Assembly (NCBI GenBank): GCA_003415625.1
Contig: PYIU01000004.1
Coordinates: 4,402,001 to 4,466,000 of the forward strand
DNA length: 64,000 nucleotides
DNA from: Aquanectria penicillioides
Lineage: Eukaryota; Ascomycota; Sordariomycetes; Hypocreales; Nectriaceae
Direction of reading: 5' to 3'
Positions 24,310-36,921 of the stretch are shown piece after piece. A model generated the notes under the pieces. That model worked only from the letters and a program-made list of their open reading frames with translations. It did no database searches and was not told the origin of the DNA. The stretch's first letter is position 1; each line of letters opens with the position of its first letter. A program made the translations under genes and the position numbers.

Positions 24310-24333
24310 CCCCCCCCCCCCCCCCCCCCCCCC
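24310..24333. repeat. Poly-C homopolymer (24 bases)
   Basis: An uninterrupted run of 24 C. Length is likely polymorphic and could also be a sequencing length error. Confidence 0.9.
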
Positions 24334-26946
24334 TGGCCCCTATTCTCTTGTGCGACGGCCGGATCTGGCCAGTCTGGATGCAGACTCCGATTGCAAATAG
24401 CGTCGAATAGTCCAGCGATAACAGTTCCTTGGCTCATTCAGGGGTACATACCATAGTGCAGATTTTTTGCCTGCCTCTATGGATACTGCTAGAAGTGGCT
24501 GCCGAGACTACTGAATTTCAAAGCCGTGCTAAGATATCACCGGGGACGCTAAAGTGGTTTAAGCCTCGCTGGCTCGCCTCGCTCCCCACATCTATCAAGG
24601 GAGGCCAGAGGCGGAGATTCTGTAGTGACGAGATAAAAGTAAAGATTGAAGCATGGAAGTAAGCCGCTGTAGAGAGAACAAGTAGGCTAGCCGCGGTCCC
24701 AAGGAACGGACTCAAAGGAGAGAAAAAGTAAACAAAAAATTAGAGAGGCCGGGCGAGACCACCATCTCGCTCGCTCGGCTCGGGTATGCAGTAAAACAAC
24801 GCACGAGTCCCCCAGGGATCGACATGCAGCTGCACAAGCAATAACTCTCAACGGTGTTGTTGCAACCGTTGGCGCCCGGGGCTCCCATTTCAGCACGTGG
24901 TGGCTCCTGGAAAGGGCTGGTCGAGGCCAAACTGGGGGAAGAAAGATACAAGGACTACGGGCGCTACGACGCTGCGGAGACGGGTATAATGGAGTGTGTG
25001 GGAGGAAAAGGGGACTCTACAAAACGCCATGTACGGAGGTGCTGTGGTAGGACTTGCTGAACCAAGCACTCCGGAGGCTTGACTCACTCGCAGAGCCCAG
25101 CGAGCGCCACCAAGAAATGGCAGAAAAGGGGGTGACAGAGCAGCAGCCAGTGAGAAAACGGTTAATCTTGGGCAAACAACACTCAGTGAGGTGGACGCTG
25201 ATTCGACGAAGTCTCCCCTCCCTCACCCCTGGGCTGGGAGCTGAGCGTGGCCACACACTCATCGCCACCCTAGTGGGCGAAAAGCCTAAAGCCACTAAGA
25301 CTCGCTCGCTTCGGCATCCGGCATCCAACGGCGGGGACGATTGGGAGGCGGCCGCACCAATGAAGCCGGGCGTGATGTAGCTGGATGGAGGAGGAACGTG
25401 GATGGGGACGATGACGAGGACGAGAGGAGGAACGATTTTGGGGAGCGTCAATCTCGTCTCGGCGACATAACAGCGGCGGGCAGCACCAAACTAAGTAGCA
25501 GGGCGAAACATTCACTGTCCGTACTGTACAAGGCATCTACCGGAGAAATGCATTTTATCGGCGCTTACTGTGTGGCGGTACAGCAAAACTGAGGTACCCC
25601 GAGGCACTAGGACAGGATGCGACCAACAGCGCAGCTTGATCCCCGTTGTAGGCACCCGTAATGCGAGGCGCAGATGAGGTGATGGATGCGAGCGACATGG
25701 GCGATAAGCTCGCAATCCCAGGGCAGCATTGGATAGTTTGGACTCGCCTTGGCCTTTGGAGCTGGGGAGGACAAGGGAGGGGGTATGGATGCTGGGAGTG
25801 GGCGGCTCATTTCCTCGGTTGCGGTCTTTTTTAACTGTATGTGCGGACTATTCTTTCTATTTAATTATACTTGACGGCTCCTTTGGGCTCCTCCTTTGCA
25901 GGGGGGCTCCACGAGTTTGTGTTCGTCAAATTGCCAAGAATTGGGACGAATGTGTCGCGACGTGGATTTGAGATTGGCAGTGACATTCATCAGTGCATAG
26001 TACATGGGATGAAGATGGCATCCCTGCTGGACGGGAAAAGCTTGAGTCTGCGAGCCAAGGGTGACCTTTCAGCACCCGGAAACGTGGCTTGATGATGGCC
26101 ATGAGCCTACGGACTGCTGTTCAGTAGTTAGTGACTGCAGTACAGACAGTCCACCACAACAACTACACAGAACAAGATGGTGTCGAGCAATCCCTGTGGC
26201 GGCTCTCTCTTGCAGCCCTACCCACGGGCGCGTATCTCTCTTGCCCGTCATCCATCGCGGGTGCTTCTCTCTCCCTCCCCCCCTTATCCTTCCTTGCCTT
26301 AGCCTCGCCGTGCTACTACTTCTTCTCCTGTCTGGTCCAGCTCGTACGGAGACATTATGCTGCTGTGTCTGTATGGGCCCGGGCCCCCCGTGTTCACCCT
26401 TCGTGTTGACAAGGGCCCTTTTTCGCTTGCAAGTGCCCAGAGTAGAAAAGATAAGATAATAGAACACAATAAAATAAGAGCAGCCAGTCAAACCGCCGGC
26501 GGGAAACGCTGCAATGGCCCAGAAGATCGATAGCGTGGGCCGGAAAACGTTACCGATCTAGACCGTCAGCACCGGCCCACTCACCTCTCCAAAGCTTTGC
26601 AGATCCAGAGAGTCAGTTGGCCCCCTCGTAATGATAAGCTGGCCCGTGCAAATGACCCCATTTTGACTGGCCGCGCCGGCGACCTGATACGACACCCATT
26701 GTGCCGGCTGCCGAATCTGGTTGATGCAGCCAGTGGCTGAAACTAAGCAAAAATGACAGCCAAACCAGAATACGAGCCCTGTCCTGGGCAGACCTGTCCA
26801 GTACATGTGCATGTACAGTACGGAGTACAGCCCCCCCGGCTGGGATCCAGGGGGACACACTACGGCTTGGTTGGTCTAGCAGAGGAGCCAGAAGGAAAAC
26901 GACCTGAGAACAGACCCAGCCAGCCCGAAGAAAAAAATAGGAGACC

Positions 26947-26962
26947 GGGGGGGGGGGGGGGG
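26947..26962. repeat. Poly-G homopolymer (16 bases)
   Basis: An uninterrupted run of 16 G on the + strand. It has the base composition of a G-quadruplex-prone tract. Confidence 0.9.
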
Positions 26963-27523
26963 CGTGAGCAAGGGGACAGGACAAGGCTGCCTGCTAGCGA
27001 GAACTAGGGACTGGATCCAGGGACAAGGGGGTGCGAGCTGAGAAAATGTGAACAAGCCAGACAAGACAGCCCAGTCCCCAGGAAAACCCCCCGTGTCACC
27101 AAATACGGGACACGCCGAGAATAACTATCAGGGCGTTCCTCCAAACCTTGCTCAGGCCCTCTACTTGTCTTCCCTTTCCTCTTCGTCTCTCTCCCTCGAG
27201 TTCTCCCTCTCGCCTCTCGTCCCTCACTTCGGATCTCGCTCTCGAAAACAGCCCCCCGACGATGAATCAGGCTTGAGCAGCGCTGTCCACGGGCCATTCG
27301 GATAACACCGGCGATCAAGCTGTAACGAAGCAGAACGCAGAGTCACACAAATCCCACCACTCGGCATTCGCTTCCTGACCGGTTAATCTTTTTTTCTTCT
27401 TTTATATTACCCGAGGGACTCGAACCCTCCGTTCATTCTTTTAAACAAGACACCTATTTCTTACGGACCTTCGCCGCGCATTTCTGGCTGAAGCGTCTCT
27501 TTTTTTTTTTCACCACCGCCAAG

Positions 27524-28873
27524 ATGGTCCAGTTACAGATGCAGGCCTTCCAGAAATGGGCCTTTGGTGTCGCCGCTGTGCTCCTCACAATGGGTCTGTT
27601 TTTCTACGCCCACGACTTTTACCTGGTGAGCGAGAAGTCGGCGCCCGTCCCTTCAGTGTAAGTCTCATTCTATTTTTTTCCCCCACCGTTGGAGGCGGTT
27701 TTTTTTTTGGCTTTGGACACGACGTCAAAGCCAAACAAGCCAAGAACCGAGAAAACCATCGAAGCGAGGATAACTCTAACACGGCTGCACAGAGATCACG
27801 GCCAACACGCTCCTCCCAACGCCGACCTCTCCGAGGGCTTCCCTGAGCTCGTCCAGGAGCTCTGGAAGCCGCTCCTCCACGACATGAACGACGACAGCTT
27901 CGTCTCCGAGGAGGGCTACCACTACAACATCCCCGCGGGCGCTCACCGCTGGCCCAAGCTGGGAAAGAAGCTCCTGATCCTTGACGTCGACACCCGAATG
28001 AGCACCGGCCCCGGTGACATGATGAACCAGGATCCGCTCTACTTCAAGAACATGACCGGCCGCACCGCTGGTTGGATGAACCACTACCTCTATGGTGCGT
28101 CTATCCATTCCTCTGGCCTCACTGCTGCGCAAGCTTTGCCAGGCGATCCCCACAATGAAGTCATTCCGAATGCTAATTTTTTCTCCGCTACAGCTATGAT
28201 TCACGGTTACGATTACCGCCTGGTTCGCGCTCCAGACTACCCCGACCGCCACGGAACCTGGGTCAAGGTCCCCATGATCCGCGAGGCCCTCAAGACCCAC
28301 GACTTTGTTGTCTTCCTCGACGCCGATGCCGTCTTCATGTACCACCAGCTTCCCTTTGAGTGGCTCCTCAGCCTCTGGAACATCACCGACAAGACCCTGC
28401 TCGCCATGGCCGAGGACCCCAACTCCAAGACCAACCAGGACGACAAGGGCTGGGTCCTCTGGAACACCGGCTTCGTCATTGCCCAGCAGAGCGAGCGCAC
28501 CCAAGAGATCATGAACACCTGGGACAACTGCCCCAGCGGCGAGAAGTACGAGAAGTGCGGCCACTGGGCCAAGAACTGGGCTCACGAGCAGGCCGCCTTT
28601 GGCCAGTACATCCGCTACGACTACAACACCACCGAGGAGCTCCGCGCCATCCCCTGCATGGACGGCAACGGCGCTCCCTACATCGGCGACAAGAAGTGCG
28701 GCGGTGTCTTTGTGCGTCACCACTGGTTCCGCAAGGACGCGCCCGCCGGCAACCTGAAGGACCAGATCCTCGAGATGATGATCCGCCGTCTCCACGGCAA
28801 CTTCCACGCCGACCAGAAGAGCTACTTCCTGGATGCCCACGAGGAGAAATACCCCCTTAACGTGAATGTATAA
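27524..28873 (+). CDS. GT34 glycosyltransferase (GMA12/MNN10 family)
   Basis: Exons 27524-27657, 27793-28094 and 28194-28873 sum to 1116 nt, 371 aa. A short cytosolic N-terminus and one hydrophobic segment (about residues 12-30, WAFGVAAVLLTMGLFFYAHDF) give the type II Golgi topology of this family. KKLLILDVDTRMSTGPG and NHYLYAMIHGYDYRLV open the catalytic domain. FLDADAVFM (Asp188/Asp190) is the DxD metal/nucleotide-sugar site, and WNTGFVIAQ, HEQAAFGQYI and HGNFHADQKS are conserved downstream. Members transfer mannose or galactose from GDP-Man/UDP-Gal to N-glycan outer chains or wall polymers in the Golgi; which linkage is made cannot be read here. Codon use is strongly C-ending at third positions, unlike most of the window, which suggests high expression. 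Complete and intact. Confidence 0.92.
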
Positions 28874-30012
28874 TGACGCAAAAGAGAACCCTCAAACCAC
28901 ACATCAATCAATCTACCCGCACACAATCACACACACAAACTCGATAGCCACAGGGCGACACACACTTTTTTGATGTATTATAGAAATTAATGCGGCGCCA
29001 CATAGACGGCCGAGAAGAGATCAAACAAACGGAGTTTCGGTTTTTTGTTCTATTTACAAATCGGGGTTACACTTTTTGCCAAATCTCTCTCCATCTGTCC
29101 CTCACACTCTCTCCTCTGCTCCTCGCGATCCCCCAGTTCGCTGTGAAACACGGCCACGTCTTGGTCCGCCCACTTTTCCCATCGAGGCTTGGACGAGGCG
29201 GAGCCAAAAAAAGAACCACTGAGCTTTACTGCCCTTGCCCGTCTCCCCGCACTGACTGGGTTTCGAATCACGGATTTGCCGACGGAGGCGAGGTTGGGGG
29301 GTTGGACGGAGTTGGGAGGGATTTGGAGCCAGGACGCTAAAGAGCCGAGAAACTTGAAACGGTCTGGACCACCACAACCGATTTTTGCTTCATTCTACAG
29401 GGGATTTTTTTTGGCGATTTTTTCTTTTTTTTTTTCAACTTGCTGCCACCTATCGCCGTGGCTGAGTATGGGGTCTTTTGCTCGTCGCTACAGTGGACAC
29501 CGCCACCACTCCCACCACCCTTACATTCTGGATTCGACTGCATCGCAACAGTAACGAACTCTTCCAACTATATCACGTTCGCAAGGATTTTGGACACGCA
29601 GGAAGAGTTGTTTGAAGAAAGGAAGAAATCAATTTGATGGGGATCGGGACGGTATTCCGGGACGAGGAAGGGCAACGGCTTGACGAATTTGGGACCAACG
29701 CATTTGGGCTATCAACTGCGATCATTGTACGGCGTGCGACTTAGTCGAGGACGGGTTTCCCTAGGGGAAGCAAATTCTGGTTATCATATTTTAGGAGTGG
29801 AATTTGGTTGGGAGAGAACTATGCTTTTTGATGCGATTCGAGCAAACATAACTTTACTTGACATAATGACTACCTTGCGTCAGTTATACGCCCTCAGTGC
29901 CGCCGCCATTCGTGAATCATGATCCCGGAGCCGCCAGAGAGGAGAGCGCAGAGTTGAGAATTTTACAGTTGATGGTACAGTTGATGGTACAGGGAGGGCT
30001 TGCTCAATTTAT
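28874..30012. other. Intergenic, AT/T-rich tracts and a 12-bp tandem duplication
   Basis: No supportable gene. ACA-rich repeats follow the GT34 stop codon. T-rich runs lie at 29402-29436. The 12-mer acagttgatggt is repeated in tandem around 29966-29990. Confidence 0.4.
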
Positions 30013-31158
30013 TCACAGGCCGAATGGGAGGGACCCGAAAGCTCGTCCAATGACCCATTCGCAGTGTCCGAGATCTACGACGCGACGTTTAGCGTTGGGT
30101 TCGACAGAGGAATCCAGATCAATTGGGTTCTGGTACGCTGTGGGAAGCAGAGCTAGCGGAACATCCCTCATAAAGTCCTCGAACGAAACGGCCTCGACAT
30201 TAGGATACTTTGCATTGTCATAATTTGGTCCTACCCGGGTCTGTCCGTTGATTATGAAATGCTGATAGAACCTGCCACAGCGTGAGCATTCATTCTCCCA
30301 ACCAGGTATTTCTGTTGGACAAACATTGCCATGTAGTGGTACGGATGCTTCGAGGGTTGGTTGCGCAGGTTCCACATCTTGAAGTAGAGATCGCTCACCG
30401 GGCCTCGAACCACTACCTTCGACTTGACGCCGTAGACGCGTTCAAACGACCGGGCTATTTCTGACATAGTTTTGCAATCACCCGCGACTGTCTGTTGATT
30501 AGGCCCAAGTTGTCAAGGTTGCGAGGTCAGAACAGGGACGCGTACATCGGTAGATGCCCACGGCATCTTTATCGAGGATGACCTGCGCTGTGAATTGCGC
30601 CGAGTTTTTGTAGGATGTTCCTTCGAACTCGACGTCGGGGTCGCCCCAATGGGATAAAGTGTGCGTTTCGGCATCGTAAACGCCAAAGTACGGGCTAAAG
30701 AGGGTCTCAAAGAAGATGCCGTTGAGAACGTGGACGCCGTTGACAGAGGTCTTGTTCTCAATGTGGGCCTTGACCTGAATCATTGGGTCTTTGGCAAAGA
30801 GCTGCCCAAGCTCGAGCTTCGTGTAGTCCAGGGTCCAGTCGCTGGCCACGTAGCGAGGCACTCTGTGATCCTCGCAAGCGTCGACGAGGATTCGTTGCCC
30901 CTGGACCATCAACTCATCGCTTCCGCTGTAACAGCACACGACGACGTCGCAGCCCTTGACGAACTTCGAGACCTGGCCTCGGTCGAACGCGCCGCCTTGA
31001 AAGGCTTGGAAATTTGGACTAGAGGACAAGGCCTGATCGACCTTGGCTATGTTACGGCAGTAGCCACGAAGAGAGACGTTGTTGTTCTTCAGCAGCTCAG
31101 AGGCTAAAAGCCCAGCATATTGACCTGTGATGCCCGCGATTCCGACAACAAGGGCCAT
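30013..31158 (-). CDS. NmrA-like / isoflavone reductase-like NAD(P)-binding protein
   Basis: Exons 30546-31158, 30325-30487 and 30013-30271 sum to 1035 nt, 344 aa. Start at the ATG of MALVVGIAG (31158); further upstream the frame has only a TTG. The N-terminus has the atypical-SDR dinucleotide motif G-x2-G-x2-G (GIAGITGQYAG). VVVCCYSG and YVASDWTLDYTK lie at the usual places for NmrA/PCBER-type proteins. The catalytic Tyr-x3-Lys of classical SDRs is not evident. The later exons supply YGVKSKVVVRG and the C-terminal VGPNYDNAKYPN...SFEDFMRDVPL, typical of fungal NmrA-like proteins. They bind NAD(P) in the cytosol or nucleus. Some sense redox state and bind GATA regulators (NmrA); many others reduce aromatic or alkenal substrates. 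The gene is intact; its role is unassigned. Confidence 0.85.
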
Positions 31159-32304
31159 GTCTAGATTAAAAGAAATCGACAAGTGCGGTTAGTGACGGGT
31201 GGATAACGTCAAGTGTTGATGGACAAGGCATGGTCCATATTAGCCCTTTTTATACCTGCAGTTCTCGTGTTTAGCACATCGGATGACGAGAAAGTCGACA
31301 AAATAACGAGAAACAAGCTCAAAAAAAAAAAAAAAAAAAAAGCTCTACACCATGTAATTTAAGTCTCCAAACCGCACATACCATCATTGTGAAAGCCAAG
31401 CAATGTCCGCAAAATCCCGTCAACCTTCCAGTCCGAGGAGAGCCAGCCTTGACAATTGTGGGCCTCGGGGGGAGTTAGGAAGAAAAAAGACCGCTACAAA
31501 GCTCTGCTCCAGGGTCCCCGGCATCATAGAGGTCCCAGCGCCACGAGTTTGCCAACTCTTTGGTGGCTCGGTGAGAGTCATCGCGGGGAGATAGGAAGCG
31601 CAACTGATCCTTGCTAAGCCTGTACCTGGACTGGACTACGGATGGGCCGGCTTTGGGCCGCAAGTGCCTCACGATGCGTAGTTATGGGGTAGTAATGAGT
31701 GATGCAGGTGGCTTTGCTTTTTTGGGGCGTGTAATTGTATAAGAAGCTGGATGCGTCCTGGATTGGGATCTACCAAAGGCTGTCGAAACCTCTGCATTTG
31801 GCTCTCAGTATTGCTTTTGCAAGAATAGGAAAATTTTCGAAAAGAATACGCTTAATCAAAGTCCTCGTATTCCGTGTGGTTTCGCTGATGCTCATTTTGT
31901 CCATTCGCCCATTCCACGAGATGGAGGCTATGATGATCAACCCACAGACCAGACCTTGCCGATTCGAGTGCAAGGACAGTGTTGTCGATGAGGGCTACAT
32001 GACTGACAAGGTATTGTTACGGGTCAAGATTACCCGTAAAAGGTTTCCCCATGTCCAAGGGCTATCGACATGTACCTTGCTTTACAATGTAATGTAAGTG
32101 CATGCATTCATCGACCCTTCAGCCTTCGTGTCGGCAAGTGGTGTCATTTCAAGAAATGACTCTTCAACAAGCTTGCAAGTGGAATCACGTGCTTACGCTC
32201 AGACCGACGTCGGGAAATGGGTAATTCCATATGCCTCTTCAGCCAATATGCCAGCTATAGCGAATGCAAAATGAGGCTGATGAGCGTAGACACTCAACTC
32301 CAAC
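31159..32304. other. Intergenic between divergent NmrA-like and C6 regulator genes
   Basis: No supportable gene. An A21 run lies at 31321-31341. The two flanking genes are divergently transcribed, so this ~1.1 kb holds both promoters. A TTTTTATA stretch at about 31245 lies 90 bases before the NmrA-like ATG. Confidence 0.45.
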
Positions 32305-34772
32305 ATGAGCATGGAGGAACCCAATCCTCCAGGCGACAATGGCCAGGCACCAATATTGCCCCCAAACAACAAGAGAAGACGGACTGCACATGCTTGCGAG
32401 ACTTGCCGCCAGCGGAAGTCGCGGTGCGATGGATCACGCCCAACCTGTGACATCTGCAGAGTGCAGGGAATCGAGTGTTTCTATCGAGATGCAGCGAGGC
32501 CAAGTGGACCACTTGACAGTGGATCCCTTGCTCGGCTAGAATCTCGCCTTGGAGACATGGAGACCATTCTCAAGTCGCTTGTTCCAAATGGAGCTTCCAG
32601 TAGCACCTTGACACCAACATCCTCGAACAGAGACGAGACAAGGATTCCCGCTGTTAGCGTATATCCTACGAATTTAACCCAAGCCGCAGGGACACCGGAG
32701 ATGGGAAGGACGCCGTGCTCTGCTGCATCCTACGATAGCGTCGACGGCATGTGCTCCATATCCTTTTTAGACGAGACATCATCTAGCTATTTTGGTAACC
32801 CATCAAGCCCTGGGCATAATCGTTTTAGAATGTGTAGCTAACTTTCAAGGCCCGACATCCAACTCTGCCTTCCTACGCACGATTGTTGACGCCCAAAGTG
32901 TGCTGCTAGGGAAATCAGAAACAGCCCTACGTGAGGTCAAAAGGCCAGCATCTCCACCTCCCTCGCAAAATGCTACAAGACCACCTGGTGTGAATCCTCT
33001 CACTGTACTCCAACAACACCAAGTCTTGCACTTAATCGACGTATTTTTCGAGAATACTGGCGCATTATTTCCATACCTTTACAAACCACACGTTCTAAGA
33101 AACTTCAACAAAATGCTCGAGACTAGGTTTGCATGCGTGGACCGATCACAGCTTTGTGTTTTGAACCTCATCCTGGCTTTTGCAACGACTCATTGCCCGT
33201 CGCAGTTGCCAGTCTCGGCAAGAAAAGAAAATGGTGACATCTTTTTTCAGATGGCCTTGTCTTTGATTCCCGACTTGAAATTCACGCCAGACAATCTAGA
33301 ATCAAGTACGTATGGCTGCACAGTTGAAGTAGCTGAATCTGATACTCGATAGTGCAAGCTTTGGTTTTGGCCACGCAATATATGCAAGGCACAAGCCGAT
33401 CAAGGCAGACAGGGGAAATGTTTGGCAAGATGATCAACATGGCATTTCAAGTCGGGTTATATCGACAGCCAGCCAAAGGGGAATACACGGCCTTGGAAGC
33501 CGAACTTCGGAATCGCACTTGGTGGATGTGCTTCCTCATGGACAAGTTTGTGACTTGCACACCATATGACCGACATAGAGACTGACTGGTTCACGAAGAA
33601 CGTGTAGCATGACATGTGGGCGCCCGCCACTGATTCCAAACGGATATATGGCAGCCCATATGCCCACCAACGTGGAGCTCGGAACACTTGCCAACGCCAT
33701 CTCAGAGCCAGTGAATGATAGAAGCCTTTCAACTCCTAGCCTTCTTCTATACACAACGTGGGTCCCCGCTGCCTATTACATACATATGTCTTAGCAAATA
33801 TGTGTATCTCACAGAGGACCTAGAAAGCTATATCTCATTTTAGGGCGCATTATAGAAAGGATATATGGAAACAACATTGGGGAACCCATCGAAGCAGTCT
33901 CTTTCCATTGCATGGTGATTGACGCATTGGAATTGGAGAAGGACCTGACTAGGTGGACGCAGGAACTTCCACCAGCGTTGACTCCCATGACAGCATCGGA
34001 GCTGGATGCGCTGCAGATGATGGGGCATCAGGGGGCAAGCCGGTTTCGCATCATTCTGAGGCTTAGATTCTTGTACGTGAGGATGTTGCTGCACAGAATC
34101 GTATTGGTACGCTTGCTAGAACACCCGGAGCCTGATTCAAGTCAAGTGGATAAAACCTTTTTAGTCACTGTGAGCACCGGGAGCCTTGAAATATGCCTGG
34201 ATACAGCAGTTGAAATAATCGCCATCATGACGAAAACAACACAGAGGCAACATGAATTGCCAATATGGTGGTACTCGGTTTATTTTAGTAAGTAACATCG
34301 ACACCATTAGTTTGCAGGATTCCAAAAGGCTCACGCATAACGCTCGTCGGCAGCTTTCAGCTCCGCCTTGGTAATTTACGGCATTGCCTTGGCGATGCGT
34401 AATCATGGTGTCCGGCCTGGACAGTATTCCACGCGGGACCTAATTGGGCAAATGCAGGCGGCGTCCCGTGTCCTGGATGAAGTGGGTGGGGATACAAGAC
34501 AAGGTATCAGGTGTCAGAAGATTGTGCAGCACTTGATACAAGCAGCATCGTCGTTGTTTTCTTGTCCTATGGAGGCCCAAAGGAAAGCCGACTTTCCACA
34601 GTATGGTGGAGTGGGACAAGATCACGGGAGGGTTGGGTCAGAGCAACCACAACCTGTGTTTACCACGATGAACGAAGACTCTATCAATGGGCTAGACCCT
34701 AGCATGGTTCTAGATTTGCCCTCGCTCAATGACGACTTGGGCTTATTTCTGTCCAACGAGTTTCCGATATAA
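32305..34772 (+). CDS. Zn2Cys6 transcription factor, six exons
   Basis: Exons 32305-32794, 32850-33305, 33353-33545, 33608-33757, 33815-34287 and 34354-34772 sum to 2181 nt, 726 aa. The cluster CETCRQRKSRCDGSRPTCDICRVQGIEC is complete and follows a basic KRRRTAHA; an LARLESRLGDMETIL coiled coil comes next. The middle-homology region shows IDVFFENTGALFPYL, TRSRTWWMCF-like WWMCFLMD, MTCGRPPLIP (rejoined by intron 3), KLYLILGRIIERIYG, and WWYSVYFTFSSALVIYG across the last intron. All five introns have GT-AG ends and leave one continuous frame, so the gene looks intact. It is a nuclear regulator of the xylanolytic-type superfamily. It is divergent from the NmrA-like gene and lies near a P450 and a second C6 regulator. 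A role in a small metabolic cluster is possible but unproven. Confidence 0.85.
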
Positions 34773-35055
34773 ATCGGAAAGCAGATCAAGTGGCTGGGGG
34801 AGCCTAGATGCAATGTAATACATGTACTTGTATGGTGATATTCCCTCTCAACAAAACATTCTTAAAATGCCATAGCAAAGCAAATTATCTGATCGACCCG
34901 AAGGCTTTGGTGATGCGGTATCGCAATATGTCATGAACATGTCGACAAACATTTGTTTCTGTCGTAAACGACTCAACCCCCTTGAGGTTATTGCCTTTAT
35001 TTCTGACTGATCTGAAATTGGTCTCATTTCCCTTACAAGTGTGAACTCATGCTCT

Positions 35056-35065
35056 ATTATTATTA

Positions 35066-35100
<35 letters not shown>

Positions 35101-35101
35101 T
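35056..35101. repeat. (TTA)n microsatellite
   Basis: About 15 units of ATT/TTA with one G interruption near 35068, in the intergenic region 3' of the six-exon regulator. Confidence 0.9.
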
Positions 35102-35300
35102 GCATATGATAAACTGGGATAATCTTGAACTGGTGATCTTGCAACATGTACGCCTTTGAGTGGGTTTGCCTTGTTAGCGTCTGAGTCATGTGATGATGCT
35201 GATTTCATTCAGCCCCTCATAACATTCATCAACCTTCGAACTTTCCATTCTGAGATCTCGAAGTACACCATGCTCAGCCCATTGAACCAAGGCACAAGCC

Positions 35301-36756
35301 ATGGATAGCCAATCGCAAATAGTGATAGGTAACATATTTCTTGATTTCATCTGTCATCCTCTCTTATCGAGATTGCTCATTCTCGATAGACTGCTATTCA
35401 TGTAAACGGCGTCGCATCCGTTGTGATCGTGGTCAGCCAAGCTGTGAAAAATGCACAAAGAAAGGGTTGGTATGTCCTAGATACGGCGTTCGATTGCGAT
35501 GGGTTGGGGGAAAAGACTTCCGTGGCCGAGCAAAAGAACTTCAAAACACCACCGCATCCGACTCGATTCAGACCCAGCTATCAGCTGATAACGATTGGAT
35601 GCGAACTTCAGCGCTTCGGTTTCTTAGCAAAGACTCCATGGATAAGCTTGTTGACTATTATGACAGAAACGTCGCTGGCTTGATGCTCTGGATAGACTCC
35701 CGAGACAATCCCTACCATCTCTATGTGGTGCCATTGGCCTACAGCAATCCTGTTATTGGATTGGCAGTGGCAGCAGTGTCTGCCCAACATGCATCAACCT
35801 TCTTTGGCGACACCAGCCTTCCTGAAAAAGCCCGAGACGAAGCTGTAGGAATGATATCTAACTACATTCGAGATACCACGAACCACGTCATGAGCGGCCA
35901 CGACCTAGGCCGAAAGCTCGATGTTGAATCCACTGAGTGGATCCTGGCAGCCATGTTACTGCTCTCATGTTATGAAATGGCCCATTCTGGAGCTCCGGCG
36001 GCTGATTTTCACAGAAAAGCTGCGAGGTCACTTGTTAATACCTTTGAGACAACAAAGTGCCAAGGGAGTGTACTGTTTACATTCTTGAGAAACCAACTGT
36101 CGCTGCACGACATATTTGCATGTACCACGTCGTTTCAGTTGGAGAGTATGCGTGGTGTAATTGTGCCTGATCCAAAGGATGAGACCGTTCTCTTCTCCTC
36201 ATACTTGATATACCTCCACGACATTACACTCATGTCACGCCGATTCCGATTAGACGCTGCTCAGAAGGACTGTTTAGGCATCTCATTCAGACATATTCGG
36301 ACACAGTTTGAAGTCGCCCGCGGAGAGACGCTCATGGTAGCGGGAGGGCTGTCAATCAGTCCAAAATCGCGACGAAGGGACTTTGCTCGACTTGTGGATA
36401 TATACCACCAAGCTGCGCTGTTGTATTCTTCACAATGCTTGGAACTGGATATCTCCCCCTATAGAGAAGGAATTATGACGAGTATTCTTGATCAAGTTGC
36501 TGCGATGGAGGATTTGGACGAGTGGGTTCATAACTTGGCCTGGCCACTCTTCTTTGCTGGAGTGGAGAGTCATGCTCGGCCGGAAAGGCAAGCAACCATT
36601 GCCGATTTGTATCGCCACGCCTGCAGAAAAATGGGCTTCCAAAACCTCGTTGATGCCTCTGCCTTTTTACATGCATTTTGGGCTGGAACTGAGCCAGACT
36701 GGATGACACTAGCACAGAAGTGGGAGATTGAAGGACGACCAGTTCACTTTGCATAG
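35301..36756 (+). CDS. Zn2Cys6 transcription factor with cluster at the extreme N-terminus
   Basis: Exons 35301-35328 and 35390-36756 sum to 1395 nt, 464 aa. The first exon encodes only MDSQSQIVI plus one base. Splicing (GTAACA...GATAG, 61 nt) joins it to DCYSCKRRRIRCDRGQPSCEKCTKKGLVC, a complete C-x2-C-x6-C-x5-C-x2-C-x6-C cluster starting at residue 11. This is the architecture of short fungal C6 regulators (Fungal_trans_2-like regulatory domain), here with LDKLVDYYDRNVAG-type and WILAAMLLLSCYEM segments. The unspliced frame would lose the true start. It converges with the P450 gene (about 165 bases between stop codons). Intact; target unknown. Confidence 0.85.
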
Positions 36757-36921
36757 CCTTTACTTTCCATAACGTTTCGAATTAGAGAGAAGGGCGACTT
36801 GTGAGTTTTAGATGTGTATTTAAGAACGGGTTAGCCATCTATTTTGACATCCATCTTCTCCATCATCTTTCTTTCATACAGTATGCCTAAGCCCTTCTTC
36901 CTGGAACCTTAGGATAAGTTT

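Larger units (their letters stand above)
23091..27523. other. Long low-complexity 5' region upstream of the GT34 gene
   Basis: About 4.4 kb with no supportable gene. It is rich in purine/pyrimidine-skewed tracts, imperfect GGGCCAGGGCCAGG-type runs (about 23760-23800), a 24-base C run at 24310-24333, a 16-base G run at 26947-26962, and CT-rich stretches (26240-26340, 27160-27230). The final 150 bases are pyrimidine-rich with a T10 run just before the ATG, like promoters of constitutive fungal genes. Confidence 0.5.

Noticed and set aside
27409..27432. tRNA T-arm-like sequence on the minus strand (gagggttcgagtccctc)
   Set aside because: A 5+7+5 T-arm can be drawn, but no matching acceptor, D or anticodon arms lie next to it.
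27776..28840. 354-codon open frame antisense to the GT34 gene
   Set aside because: It mirrors the C-ending third-codon bias of the sense gene and yields a Val/Leu/Gly-rich product without domains. The sense strand carries all GT34 motifs.
31321..31341. A21 run as a poly(A) tail of a retrotransposed element
   Set aside because: No target-site duplication, reverse transcriptase or gene copy is visible upstream.
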